Notes: generated by a model from the sequence alone, not told the origin. DNA of 64,000 bases from Lacihabitans soyangensis (GCF_024343775.1 NZ_RJUF01000175.1:62001-126000); one strand, 5' to 3'. Positions 16,209 through 25,197 are shown, counted from the stretch's first letter. Translations and numbers: made by a program.

Positions 16209-18047
16209 ATGACTAAAAAAATACTTCTCTTTTTGGTATCTGTATGTTTGGCAAATTTAGCCACGGCTCAGCCAGCTCCTTTGGGTAAATCAAAGATTGA
16301 TAGTTTGAAAAATGTTATAAATGGTAGATCCAACGATACCGCCAAAGTACATGCATTTTATTGGATGAGTAGATCAACTACACTCAGCAACACCACAGAA
16401 TCTATCAATTTTGCTAGTAAAGGCTTAGCATTAGCCCAAAAAGCCAAGTTTCCAATCGGGGAAATTGAATGCTTAGAAGCTCTGTGTTTTTCTTATGCCA
16501 TTACTTCATCATTCGATATTGGTTTTAAATCTGCTTACCAACAGATGGAACTGAGTAGAACCCACGCTCCTATTCGAGAGGTGTTTGGAATTAATATGAT
16601 GGGTTTACTTTATCAAAAACTGGGTGATGATAAAGAAGCCTTAAAGTGGGCAAAGAAATCATATTTTCATCCAAAATTGAGGGCAACGGACCCATTTACG
16701 CAGTGGAGTGCTATGTTTTTACTTTCTCAAGAATATGAAAGAGCAGATAAACTAGACTCTGCTAAGACTCTCGCCACAGAAACGCTCGATTACTCCAAAA
16801 AGTTTTTCCCGATGCAGGAGGGCTATCCGAAGTTGGTTCTCGCTCGTATCAATAGCAAACTCAAAAACTTCAACGAGGCTATCAGCTATTGCAAACAGAT
16901 TATCGAAAAATCAGAAGAAGACCGATTAGACTTTTTTACGAATGAAGTTCAAAACGAACTCGCACAAATCTATTTTGCACAATCAAAGCCAGATTCAGCT
17001 AAAATTTATGCCGAAAAAGCTCTTGATGGAGCAAAACAACTACGAAACTATTTGGTAGTGATGAATTCGGCAGGTTTGTTATCACAGATTTTTGAAAAAA
17101 ATAATCCGATAAAAGCTTTTGATTATCTCAAACTCTCGATGGCTGCCAAAGATACAGTAACAAACATTGAGAAAAATAAACAGGTCAAAATATTAGAAAT
17201 CAAAGAAAAACAACGGATCGAAGACCTAAATTTAGCTGCTGTTTATGCCAAAAACGAATTGCGATTTAATACAGCCATTGGCCTGCTATTTACGGCCCTT
17301 CTGACTGCCTTTATCCTTTACCGCAATAACCGCCAAAAACAAAAAGCGAACACAGTTTTGCAAGAACAAAAAGAAAAAATAAATTCACAGAATATCACGC
17401 TCGAAACTACACTTAACCAACTCACCGCCAAAAATGCCGAAAACGAATTGCTTCTCAAAGAAATCCACCATCGGGTAAAAAATAATTTAGAAGTAGTTTC
17501 GAGCCTTTTGGCACTACAATCAGCCAAAATCGAAGACCCCGAAATACAAGATGCCATGCTGGCAAGCCAAAATCGAGTGCAAAGCATGGGCATTTTGCAC
17601 CAAAAACTCTATCAAAGCGAGCATTTGGCGTTTATCGAGATGAAGAATTATTTTCAGAATCTTTGTGAGAATATCCTCGATTCTTATAACGAAACTGAGC
17701 GAATTGAGGTTGAAATTGACATGAACGAAATAGCATTAGATGTAGATACCGCCGTGCCTGTGGGTTTAATTGTGAATGAACTTTTGACAAATTCATTAAA
17801 ATATGCCTTCCCGAATGGTAAAAAAGGCACAATTAAATTAAGCCTCGAAAATATTGATAAAGATAATCTGACACTGAAAATAAGCGATAATGGCATCGGA
17901 AAAAGTCTCGACACAAAAGCAAAAGGTACTGGATTTGGCACGCAATTAGTGGATTTGCTCACTCGACAAATTGGTGGAAAACTAACCCAAGAAGTGCAAG
18001 AAGGTACAATCATTTCGATAAATTTTAAAAGACAATTGGCAGCGTGA
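16209..18047 (+). CDS. TPR-containing sensor histidine kinase (HisKA_2 type)
   Basis: The 612-residue product has a signal peptide (1-20). A periplasmic region (about 40-315) carries TPR-like helical repeats (for example D-K-E-A-L-K-W-A-K-K-S and P-D-S-A-K-I-Y-A-E-K-A-L), then a TM helix (about 353-371) and a coiled coil (372-415). The HisKA_2 H-box is E-I-H-H-R-V-K-N-N-L (His420/421), with N-box N-E-L-L-T-N-S-L-K-Y-A-F at 523 and D-N-G-I-G at 560. HisKA_2 kinases usually pair with LytTR or other non-OmpR regulators, and a LytTR regulator follows after 148 bp of repeat-rich DNA. The ligand is unknown; the TPR region suggests protein or peptide sensing. Confidence 0.92.
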   Translation: MTKKILLFLVSVCLANLATAQPAPLGKSKIDSLKNVINGRSNDTAKVHAFYWMSRSTTLSNTTESINFASKGLALAQKAKFPIGEIECLEALCFSYAITSSFDIGFKSAYQQMELSRTHAPIREVFGINMMGLLYQKLGDDKEALKWAKKSYFHPKLRATDPFTQWSAMFLLSQEYERADKLDSAKTLATETLDYSKKFFPMQEGYPKLVLARINSKLKNFNEAISYCKQIIEKSEEDRLDFFTNEVQNELAQIYFAQSKPDSAKIYAEKALDGAKQLRNYLVVMNSAGLLSQIFEKNNPIKAFDYLKLSMAAKDTVTNIEKNKQVKILEIKEKQRIEDLNLAAVYAKNELRFNTAIGLLFTALLTAFILYRNNRQKQKANTVLQEQKEKINSQNITLETTLNQLTAKNAENELLLKEIHHRVKNNLEVVSSLLALQSAKIEDPEIQDAMLASQNRVQSMGILHQKLYQSEHLAFIEMKNYFQNLCENILDSYNETERIEVEIDMNEIALDVDTAVPVGLIVNELLTNSLKYAFPNGKKGTIKLSLENIDKDNLTLKISDNGIGKSLDTKAKGTGFGTQLVDLLTRQIGGKLTQEVQEGTIISINFKRQLAA

Positions 18048-18055
18048 AATTAGTT

Positions 18056-18129
18056 AATGGTTATTAGAAAATTTGTTAATGGTCATAAATCAACCAATTC
18101 CAAACTAAACCAGTTTCCTAATAACCATT
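18056..18129. repeat. Inverted repeat between kinase and regulator genes
   Basis: AATGGTTATTAG (18056-18067) is exactly complementary to CTAATAACCATT (18118-18129), with 50 nt between. A second partial copy, GTTAATGG, lies at 18075-18082. In RNA the arms could fold into a 12-bp stem between the kinase stop codon and the response regulator start. No T-run follows the right arm, so it is not a typical terminator. Confidence 0.6.
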
Positions 18130-18190
18130 GCCCAGTAACCAATAACCAGTTGCCCAGTAACCAATAACCAATAACCAGTTTTCCAGTAAA
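18105..18190. repeat. AACCAATAACC-type tandem repeat patch
   Basis: Overlapping units of the kind CCCAGTAACCAATAACCA occur about three times, then CAATAACCAGTTTTCCAGTAA, ending a few bases before the regulator start at 18196. The same sequence theme occurs at 10130-10205. It has no coding potential and is probably produced by slippage or a dispersed element. Confidence 0.65.
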
Positions 18191-18195
18191 AAAAC

Positions 18196-18927
18196 ATGCA
18201 AATTCCTTTAAAAATACTGATTGTTGAAGATGAAATGATTATTGCAGCCAATTTGGCGATGCAATTGGAGAATATTGGTTACGAAATTCTGGGAATTATC
18301 CCCCGTGGTGAAGATGCCATTAATGCCATCAAGACCGATAAACCCGATTTGGTATTGATGGATATCAACTTGAAAGGCGAGCTGGACGGTATCGAAACCG
18401 CAACTCAAATGCAACTATATGGCTCAATTCCGATAATTTATCTGACTGCTAACACCGACGAAGCTCATTTTACACGAGCCAAGGCGACTAATCCTTATGC
18501 GTTTTTATCGAAACCTTTTAAAAAGTTAGATTTAAAACACGCCATCGAATTGGCAGGGGAGAAAATTCTCGCAGAAAAAAGTGAGCCTCAATCAAACGTA
18601 GAGAAATTTGTTTTAGACGACCGAATTTTTGTTCGCCACAACGAAGTAATGGTCAAAATCATAATAGATGATATTTATTATTTAGAGGCTGATAGAAACT
18701 ATTGTCAGGTTTTTACTAAAACCAATACCTACTTATTGGTGAATACCCTTAAAAATATGGAGGAAAAATTGCCAAATATGTATTTTCAACGTATTCACAG
18801 GTCATACATAGTAAATATTAAACATATCAACGAGGTTGCTCTCAATCATGTTACAGTAGATAAAACCATCTTGCCATTGAGCAAGGAACTTAGGAAGGAT
18901 TTACTTAATCGTTTAAAAATGATTTGA
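18196..18927 (+). CDS. LytTR-family response regulator
   Basis: The 243-residue product has a receiver domain (residues 5-118) with Glu11/Asp12, phospho-acceptor Asp56 (L-V-L-M-D-I-N-L), a Thr at about 80 (I-Y-L-T-A-N) and Lys107 (F-L-S-K-P-F-K). A LytTR DNA-binding domain follows at about 140-243: I-Y-Y-L-E-A-D-R-N-Y-C-Q-V-F and F-Q-R-I-H-R-S-Y-I-V-N. LytTR proteins bind direct repeats upstream of secreted-product genes. It follows the TPR kinase, its probable partner, and precedes two large secreted-protein genes that are plausible targets; targeting is inference. Confidence 0.94.
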   Translation: MQIPLKILIVEDEMIIAANLAMQLENIGYEILGIIPRGEDAINAIKTDKPDLVLMDINLKGELDGIETATQMQLYGSIPIIYLTANTDEAHFTRAKATNPYAFLSKPFKKLDLKHAIELAGEKILAEKSEPQSNVEKFVLDDRIFVRHNEVMVKIIIDDIYYLEADRNYCQVFTKTNTYLLVNTLKNMEEKLPNMYFQRIHRSYIVNIKHINEVALNHVTVDKTILPLSKELRKDLLNRLKMI

Positions 18928-19071
18928 ATAGAAATCCTTTGGTAAGAATTGCAATCTCATCGGACAATTTTTACAGGGTTTCATCCTTGATGGGTTTTTC
19001 ATTTTGATATCTTATATCTCTTTTGCATCAAGATTTTCAGCTACATGATTATCTGAAAATAAATTTCTTAG

Positions 19072-19344
19072 ATGCATAAAATCTTGGCAATCGTACATCT
19101 CAAGGGTTCTTCAACTCTACAATATGATAATTTTGCAAAAGTACAAACCGATGCAACACAGCACTTAATTACCGAAAGGTTGCATCATTTTGTATCTATC
19201 GGTGATGGCGAGATACTGATTGCTGATATCTGGAGATCGGCCGATGTTTTCAGTCGCTACATTGATATTCTGATGCCTTTGGCACTGGCCAATGGCTTTA
19301 CGCCAAAAGCAGAATTAAATATACTTTATCAGGAACTCTCTTAA
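19072..19344 (+). CDS. Small protein of unknown function
   Basis: The 90-residue product (start MHKILAIVHLKGSSTLQYDN) has no signal peptide or membrane helix. The strand-helix-strand feel (I-L-A-I-V-H-L-K, then a helix, then H-H-F-V-S-I-G-D-G-E-I-L-I-A-D-I-W and a final helix) is compatible with a ferredoxin-like alpha/beta sandwich such as the ABM group, but I see no diagnostic residue. It lies between the LytTR regulator (144 bp before) and the secreted FG-GAP protein (23 bp after), so it may be co-transcribed with the latter. Confidence 0.6.
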   Translation: MHKILAIVHLKGSSTLQYDNFAKVQTDATQHLITERLHHFVSIGDGEILIADIWRSADVFSRYIDILMPLALANGFTPKAELNILYQELS

Positions 19345-19367
19345 AAAAAATCTCAACTCAATTAGCC

Positions 19368-22127
19368 ATGAAAAAAAATATTTACCTTTTCTTAGTCATA
19401 CTTTTATCTCTACAAATCCAAGCTCAGAGGCCAAACATTACATACTTCTCACCTACGAGCGGACCCATTGGCTCAACCGTTACTATCACAGGCACCAACT
19501 TCAATTCGACTGCCATTCAAAATGTAGTCTATTTCGGAGCAACAAAAGCCACGGTGTCGGTAGCTTCGAGTACAAGCTTGACTGTAACAGTACCCGTTGG
19601 AGCTACTAATCAGCCGATTTCAGTACTTAATACCTCAAACGGATTGTTTGGCTATGCAGTAAAGCCATTCCATGTAACCTTCACAGGTGGAAGCGTTGCG
19701 AGCAGTACTTTTGAAACCAAAGTTGATTTTGGGGCAAATACCGAATCCTTGAATATGGCAACGGGCGATTTAGACGGAGATGGAAAAACCGATATGGTAA
19801 CGGTAAATTTTAGTGCAGGTAATATTTCGATACTCAGAAATACTTCGACTGCTGGTACTATCAACAGCGGCTCTTTTGCATCAAAAATTGATATTTCGAC
19901 AGGTACAAACCCTCGTGGTATAGCTATAGGCGATGTAGATGGTGATGGGAAACTCGATTTGGTGGTTACCAATTTTAACAGTAGTACTATTTCTATCCTT
20001 CGCAATACCTCATCAATCGGATTTATCAGTTTTGCTACAAAAGTTGATTTTGCGACCAATACAGGGCCTCGCTCGGTCTGCATCGCTGATTTTGATAGTG
20101 ATGGAAAACCTGATTTGGCCATCGCTCATTCCAACATTAATATGTCGGTTTTTAAAAATACTTCGACAAGCGGGAGTATTTCTTTCAATGCAAAGGTAGA
20201 TTTCGGTTTGACGGCGGGCAATAACTCGACCTATATAGGTAGTGCAGATTTTGATGGTGATGGGAAATTAGATATTGCTGTCAATAACAACGGATTAAGC
20301 ACCGTTTCGATTTTGCGGAATACTACCACCAGCGGCACCATTGATGCCAGCTCTTTTGCTGCCAAAGTTGATTTTAATACGGGTGCACTTCCATTTGGTT
20401 TTAGTATTGGTGATATTGACGGTGATAATAAAGCCGACCTTGCAGTCGCTAATTTTACTGGTAATTCGATGTCTATTCTTAGAAATACAGCTACAAGCGG
20501 CACCATCGATGCCAATTCTTTCGCTGCTAAATTTGACATCGCTACCGGAACTTCTTGCTCGGCAACCAACTTGGCTGATATTGATGGAGATGGAAAATTA
20601 GATTTATTGGCTGTCAATTTAGGAACCAACACGGTGTCTATTTATCGAAATACCGCCACAAGTGGTATCATTGATGCCGGCTCATTTGCAGCCAAAGTTG
20701 ATTTTACGACTGCCACAGGACCACGTTTTGTATGTATCGGAGATTTAGACGGAGACAATAGACCCGACTTGGCAGTTACTACCCAAACCTCCAATGTTGT
20801 TTCGGTTTTGCGTTATGTTGAAGTGATTTCTATTCCAACTGTTGCCACCACTCAAACTACTTGTATCGGAAATACGGCCTCATTATCAGCCACTTGTGCT
20901 GTCGGAACGGTAAATTGGTATGATTACCTTGGCGTAGCTATTCCATTTGTGGGTTCGCCTTTTGTAACGCCAGTATTAACCGCCAACAGTCTTTATAAAG
21001 TACGTTGTGAAGGCTTAACAACGAGTGCCTTTGTAGATGTATGGGTTACGGTCAATCCCAAACCAACAGCCCCTACTATAACCGCCAGTGGACCAACTAC
21101 TTTTTGTAGTGGAGGGTCTGTTACACTCAATTCAAACATGGGCAATAATAATGCTTTAAATTTTGCAAAAGTTAATAGCCAGTACATTACAGTGCCGCAT
21201 AGTGCCAGTCTGAATCTTACCACCAGTTTTACGATGGAGGCTTGGGTCAATTATTCGGGTAGTAATGTTACCATTCTTGATAAAGGAAATTATAACTATT
21301 TGTGGTCATTAAACACCAACGGAAATGGAAATAAAATGGGATTTTATGAGCTAAGTACAGGAACATGGAAATATTCAAATGACCCTGTACCTCAAAACAC
21401 TTGGACTCATGTAGCGATTATACTCACGGGAAATACAATATTTTTCTTTATCAATGGTTTACCTTCCGGAGCAGCGAGCATGACGATTTCACAGGACAAT
21501 CAGCCTTTAAACATTGGCAGACAACAGCCTACCTTTTGTGCGTGCAATCATTTTAATGGCACAATGGACGAACTCAGGATTTGGAATGTGGCAAGAACGT
21601 ATGAAGAAATTATTGATCACAAAAATAAAACAGTGCCAACTAATAGTGCTGGATTGATTGCTTATTATAAATTTGATGAAGGTACAGGCACTACCACCGC
21701 AGACGCCTCTGGAAATGGCAATAACGGTACGTTTGTGAATAATCCAACTTGGCAAGTGCCTGCCACTTCGCCTGTCAATCAAATCGTTTGGTCGCCAGGA
21801 GGAGCTATCACTCCTTCACTCACCATAACTTCCGCAGGTACATACACTGCTACCTTAACAAATGGATACGGTTGCAGTAGTTCAACAAGTATTACCGTAA
21901 ATACTGGCTCAAATGCCGCTTTGGTAAATCTAACAAGCCCTACCGACGACTACTCATCTGGAACTACATTAAAAACCGCTTCGAGTGTAAATGGCAAAAT
22001 AACTGCCACCAACAAAGTAACTGGCACAGTCAAAGTCGATTATAGAGCAAAATCCGTAGAATTAAATGCAGGTTTTAGAGCTGATGGCGGTACGGTATTT
22101 AGTGCAGCTATTGGTGGGTGTAATTAG
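19368..22127 (+). CDS. Large secreted multidomain protein: TIG, FG-GAP repeats, LamG, Ig-like, C-terminal sorting-type module
   Basis: The 919-residue product has a signal peptide (1-20). It continues with an IPT/TIG domain (about 23-103; S-P-T-S-G-P-I-G-S-T-V-T-I-T-G) and seven FG-GAP/VCBS-like repeats (about 117-484), each with a calcium-type loop such as D-L-D-G-D-G-K-T-D. An Ig-like domain with two Cys (about 490-565) follows. A second Ig-like domain appears split by a LamG/concanavalin-like domain (about 592-800: Y-I-T-V-P-H-S-A-S-L-N ... F-T-M-E-A-W-V-N ... A-Y-Y-K-F-D-E-G-T-G). The last about 75 residues resemble a Cytophagales C-terminal module ending G-G-C-N. It is probably surface-exposed and adhesive or glycan-binding. 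No catalytic motif is seen. Confidence 0.88.
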   Translation: MKKNIYLFLVILLSLQIQAQRPNITYFSPTSGPIGSTVTITGTNFNSTAIQNVVYFGATKATVSVASSTSLTVTVPVGATNQPISVLNTSNGLFGYAVKPFHVTFTGGSVASSTFETKVDFGANTESLNMATGDLDGDGKTDMVTVNFSAGNISILRNTSTAGTINSGSFASKIDISTGTNPRGIAIGDVDGDGKLDLVVTNFNSSTISILRNTSSIGFISFATKVDFATNTGPRSVCIADFDSDGKPDLAIAHSNINMSVFKNTSTSGSISFNAKVDFGLTAGNNSTYIGSADFDGDGKLDIAVNNNGLSTVSILRNTTTSGTIDASSFAAKVDFNTGALPFGFSIGDIDGDNKADLAVANFTGNSMSILRNTATSGTIDANSFAAKFDIATGTSCSATNLADIDGDGKLDLLAVNLGTNTVSIYRNTATSGIIDAGSFAAKVDFTTATGPRFVCIGDLDGDNRPDLAVTTQTSNVVSVLRYVEVISIPTVATTQTTCIGNTASLSATCAVGTVNWYDYLGVAIPFVGSPFVTPVLTANSLYKVRCEGLTTSAFVDVWVTVNPKPTAPTITASGPTTFCSGGSVTLNSNMGNNNALNFAKVNSQYITVPHSASLNLTTSFTMEAWVNYSGSNVTILDKGNYNYLWSLNTNGNGNKMGFYELSTGTWKYSNDPVPQNTWTHVAIILTGNTIFFFINGLPSGAASMTISQDNQPLNIGRQQPTFCACNHFNGTMDELRIWNVARTYEEIIDHKNKTVPTNSAGLIAYYKFDEGTGTTTADASGNGNNGTFVNNPTWQVPATSPVNQIVWSPGGAITPSLTITSAGTYTATLTNGYGCSSSTSITVNTGSNAALVNLTSPTDDYSSGTTLKTASSVNGKITATNKVTGTVKVDYRAKSVELNAGFRADGGTVFSAAIGGCN

Positions 22128-22148
22128 ATGCTCAAAATCTTCTGGTAA

Positions 22149-22212
22149 ATAAACTGTTCCCTTCGGACAGTTTTGAAGGCGGTTCGTCCTTAATGCTTTT
22201 TTAAATAAGCAT
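22149..22212. promoter_or_regulatory. Hairpins and GTT direct repeats between secreted protein and LytTR gene
   Basis: AAACTGT (about 22151) pairs with ACAGTTT (about 22167), and ATGCTT (22193-22198) pairs with AAGCAT (22207-22212). The stretch also contains three GTT-centred half-sites (GTT at 22156, 22170 and 22182; spacing 14 and 12), loosely like the direct repeats bound by LytTR proteins. The region could be a weak terminator or a LytTR operator for the gene at 22262. Assignment is tentative. Confidence 0.3.
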
Positions 22213-22261
22213 ATTTACTCGTACTTCATTTCAAGAATGCTTGAACTTTTTATAGATACTC

Positions 22262-22594
22262 ATGAAAACTAACAATCTTATTCATCTTGGCAGCCGAAAA
22301 AATATTCCATCGTCAAGTATTCTGATGCTCAAATCCGACATCAATTACACAATTATTTATCTCAAAGACGGTAGTAAAATACTGTCTTCGACTACACTCG
22401 GCAAAATCGAAAAGCGTTTGAAAGACTTTCAGTTTTTCAGACCCAACCGCTCAACGATTTTCAATCTTGATTATATGGTAGATTTTGAAGGAAAAAACCA
22501 AAAAGGTAGTTATGGCAAGATTTTGCTCAAAAACAACGAACAAATAACTCTTTCAAGACGGAAAAGTGAAGCTTTCTTAAAAATCATTCAGTAA
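22262..22594 (+). CDS. Stand-alone LytTR DNA-binding protein
   Basis: The 110-residue product is little more than a LytTR domain: I-L-M-L-K-S-D-I-N-Y-T-I-I-Y-L-K-D-G, T-L-G-K-I-E-K-R-L and F-F-R-P-N-R-S-T-I-F-N-L-D-Y-M, then I-T-L-S-R-R-K-S-E-A-F. There is no receiver domain, so activity is probably set by its level or an interaction and not by phosphorylation. It sits between two secreted-protein genes and 29 bp upstream of the second, so local regulation is likely. The F-R-P-N-R-S motif replaces the F-Q-R-I-H-R-S of the full-length regulator at 18196. Confidence 0.88.
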   Translation: MKTNNLIHLGSRKNIPSSSILMLKSDINYTIIYLKDGSKILSSTTLGKIEKRLKDFQFFRPNRSTIFNLDYMVDFEGKNQKGSYGKILLKNNEQITLSRRKSEAFLKIIQ

Positions 22595-22623
22595 CAATTA
22601 AATTATCTAAAAAAGCATTAGCC

Positions 22624-25197
22624 ATGAAAGCAAATTATACAAAAGCATTAACAATTGTTTCTATTCTGTTTTTTCAAGCCTCATTTGCACAACAGCTAAA
22701 AATCCCCATTAAATTACCTCCTAACTTAGTAGGACCTGGTGAGTTTTTACCTGTTGATACTATATATGTAACAGGTAGCAATGGAAATGTAGCCAGTTCA
22801 GGGATTCAAATTATTCCCTTGGGCAGAACGCAAGATGAAAACTATAATTATCTTACGCAAGAACAAATGATTCAGGAAGTTTTGAATAGCACTCCACAAG
22901 AAAAATACCTTAAAGCAAAATCAGGCGAAACATTCAATCTAACGTTTGCATTTAAACTAAAAGCAGGGAACTATATCAGCCCTTACATTGATACTAATGG
23001 TGGTTATCAATATCCACCTACCAGTGGAGATGATGACCAGAGTATCCAGGCATATGCTGGTCAAGAGGATATAACCAACTATCCCAACCAAATCTATCCT
23101 CAATTATCTTTATCCAATACAACTTACGAAAATGGTGGTAATACGAAAGTAGTCAGTTACACTACATCACTAAAGTTCAATATGGGCCGGTTCAAAAGTT
23201 GGTATGTATTTACATTTGGTCTTTGGCAGCGTGACGAGTTTTATAATGTTCCAAGATATAATAAATACAGAGTGGTAATTCCTTTTGTGGTAGAAGGTCC
23301 TATGATTACACCTTCACAAGCAAATCCTGTGGCAATTAAAGGGTATATAAGAGAACCCGCCATTCCACAATTCATATTACATAATCCTCCGGGGGATATG
23401 AGTTCGGTAACTTTCCAGACAAACCAAGAAGCTTGCCGTAGTATGAGTGAATCATTGACGACCGATGAAACGAACAACGGAAAACTGGACGTTACTTTAG
23501 GTATTGCAGGCTCGGCAGGGTTATTTGTATCAGTCAATTATGAATTTTCTGTAACGGCATCACTAAGTGGCGGTGGAGGCTCAACCCTTATGAAATCGAG
23601 CGGTAAACAAAATTGTGTATCGGTTTTAAATGCTATCTCAACCGTCCCGGGCAATGCCCGAGCCAACGAAGGCTCTATTTATATTGGTTATTCATCTTAT
23701 ATAGCTTATGGCATGTTTCCAATTATTGCGATTAATACCAACCCCACGGTCTCAGTGGTAAGAGATTCGTCCGTTATTTTTGGATTAGTACCAGGTTCGG
23801 CAACTCCATTTTATTACACAAAAAGCGACATTTTGAATGATATTTCTCTCAACCGTGCCATTATGAATAACATGTCAAATACCCCAAAGATGAGGCATCA
23901 AGCCCAAAGTCAGATAAAAATTTGGGAGCAAGTCTTGAAAAAGGATAGCACTAATATCAATGACCCCACTTCTCCTGTTATTGAAGCCCCATTTACATTG
24001 GGAAGTGGACAGTCACGTACAACTTCTGTGACGCAATCAATTACTACAACTGATACTTATGAAGTAAGTCATTTTTTAGAGTTAGGAGCAGGATTAAGTT
24101 TCGTCGTAAAAGTTGGTGGCTCTGGAGTAGCAGGCGGATATGAATTCAAAACAAAAAAAACCAGAGGGGCTTCTGTTTCTAATTCTAATAACAGTAGCAC
24201 AACCATTGCCTATACTTTGCAAGATAATGATGCTGGTGATAGCTTTAGAATAAAAATTGTAAAAGATAAATCATACGGAACACCCATATTTTTAATGGAT
24301 GAAGCTCTCACGAGAACCTCTTGCCCATACGAAGGTGGCTATCAAAGAGACCAACCTCGCTTGGAAATCAATAACAGTACTTCACCAATAATTACGGTTT
24401 CTGATGTATCGTTAGGCACAAGCGGGAATTTCCGAGTAAAAGTCTGTAATAGCTCCAACGAAATCAGAGATTACGGTTTCGGTTTTATAGGTGAATCCAT
24501 TGTAAACGATGTATCCATAACAAGCACAGCAGGTATTGGTTCTTCTCCTACTGGTACATCTATTACAAAACTTGCTACAATCACAGCAATTCCAGCCAAC
24601 GGTTGTAAAACCACAACTTATGATGTAAATATTTCACGCCGAAATCCAGCAAGTCCGATGTCATATCAAAATATTGAGTTTGTAACATATGCGGAATGTG
24701 AACCTTCCATTAAATCAAGTATTTTCGCAAATATTAATTTTGCTGGCCCGCAACCTCCCACAGGTGTATCAGCCAGCAAAAACGAAGCTTGCACTGGCAC
24801 ACCGGTTACCTTAACTGCAAATTGTCCAGTAGCCACAACACCCACTTGGTACACAGTCTCTGAAGGAGGTTTTCCTATTGCCATTGGTCCAAGCGTGGTA
24901 GTAAATCCAACTGTAAATACCACGTATTACGTAGGATGTGAAACACCAGATTACAAAAGAGACCGTGTAGCTACGCAGTTGGTTTTAGTGGGCACACCTT
25001 CTACAGTTTTGAATTTAACCACAGATTTCACAACAAATACATTACAAATATCCAATACTACTATCACGGCCAATAATAAAATATTTTCCCCTGCAAGCGT
25101 AACGTATAAGGCAGGAAACTCCCTTACATTTAGCCCTGGATTTGAAGCAAAAAGTGGCAGTAACTTCATGGCTAGAATTGGTGGGTGTGGGAATTAG
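22624..25197 (+). CDS. Large secreted protein of unknown function with C-terminal sorting-type module
   Basis: The 857-residue product has a signal peptide (about 1-22). Residues 23-460 match no family I know. Residues about 455-560 carry an extreme Ser/Thr-rich amphipathic pattern (T-T-S-V-T-Q-S-I-T-T-T-D-T-Y-E-V-S) followed by strands rich in Gly and Val. An Ig-like domain with Cys pairs (about 720-795; E-A-C-T-G-T-P-V-T-L-T-A-N-C) and a C-terminal module (about 800-857) match the layout of the protein at 19368. Its end, G-F-E-A-K-S-G-S-N-F-M-A-R-I-G-G-C-G-N, parallels that protein's G-F-R-A-D-G-G-T-V-F-S-A-A-I-G-G-C-N. It is likely exported to the surface or medium; a pore-forming or structural role is speculation. 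Confidence 0.8.
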   Translation: MKANYTKALTIVSILFFQASFAQQLKIPIKLPPNLVGPGEFLPVDTIYVTGSNGNVASSGIQIIPLGRTQDENYNYLTQEQMIQEVLNSTPQEKYLKAKSGETFNLTFAFKLKAGNYISPYIDTNGGYQYPPTSGDDDQSIQAYAGQEDITNYPNQIYPQLSLSNTTYENGGNTKVVSYTTSLKFNMGRFKSWYVFTFGLWQRDEFYNVPRYNKYRVVIPFVVEGPMITPSQANPVAIKGYIREPAIPQFILHNPPGDMSSVTFQTNQEACRSMSESLTTDETNNGKLDVTLGIAGSAGLFVSVNYEFSVTASLSGGGGSTLMKSSGKQNCVSVLNAISTVPGNARANEGSIYIGYSSYIAYGMFPIIAINTNPTVSVVRDSSVIFGLVPGSATPFYYTKSDILNDISLNRAIMNNMSNTPKMRHQAQSQIKIWEQVLKKDSTNINDPTSPVIEAPFTLGSGQSRTTSVTQSITTTDTYEVSHFLELGAGLSFVVKVGGSGVAGGYEFKTKKTRGASVSNSNNSSTTIAYTLQDNDAGDSFRIKIVKDKSYGTPIFLMDEALTRTSCPYEGGYQRDQPRLEINNSTSPIITVSDVSLGTSGNFRVKVCNSSNEIRDYGFGFIGESIVNDVSITSTAGIGSSPTGTSITKLATITAIPANGCKTTTYDVNISRRNPASPMSYQNIEFVTYAECEPSIKSSIFANINFAGPQPPTGVSASKNEACTGTPVTLTANCPVATTPTWYTVSEGGFPIAIGPSVVVNPTVNTTYYVGCETPDYKRDRVATQLVLVGTPSTVLNLTTDFTTNTLQISNTTITANNKIFSPASVTYKAGNSLTFSPGFEAKSGSNFMARIGGCGN

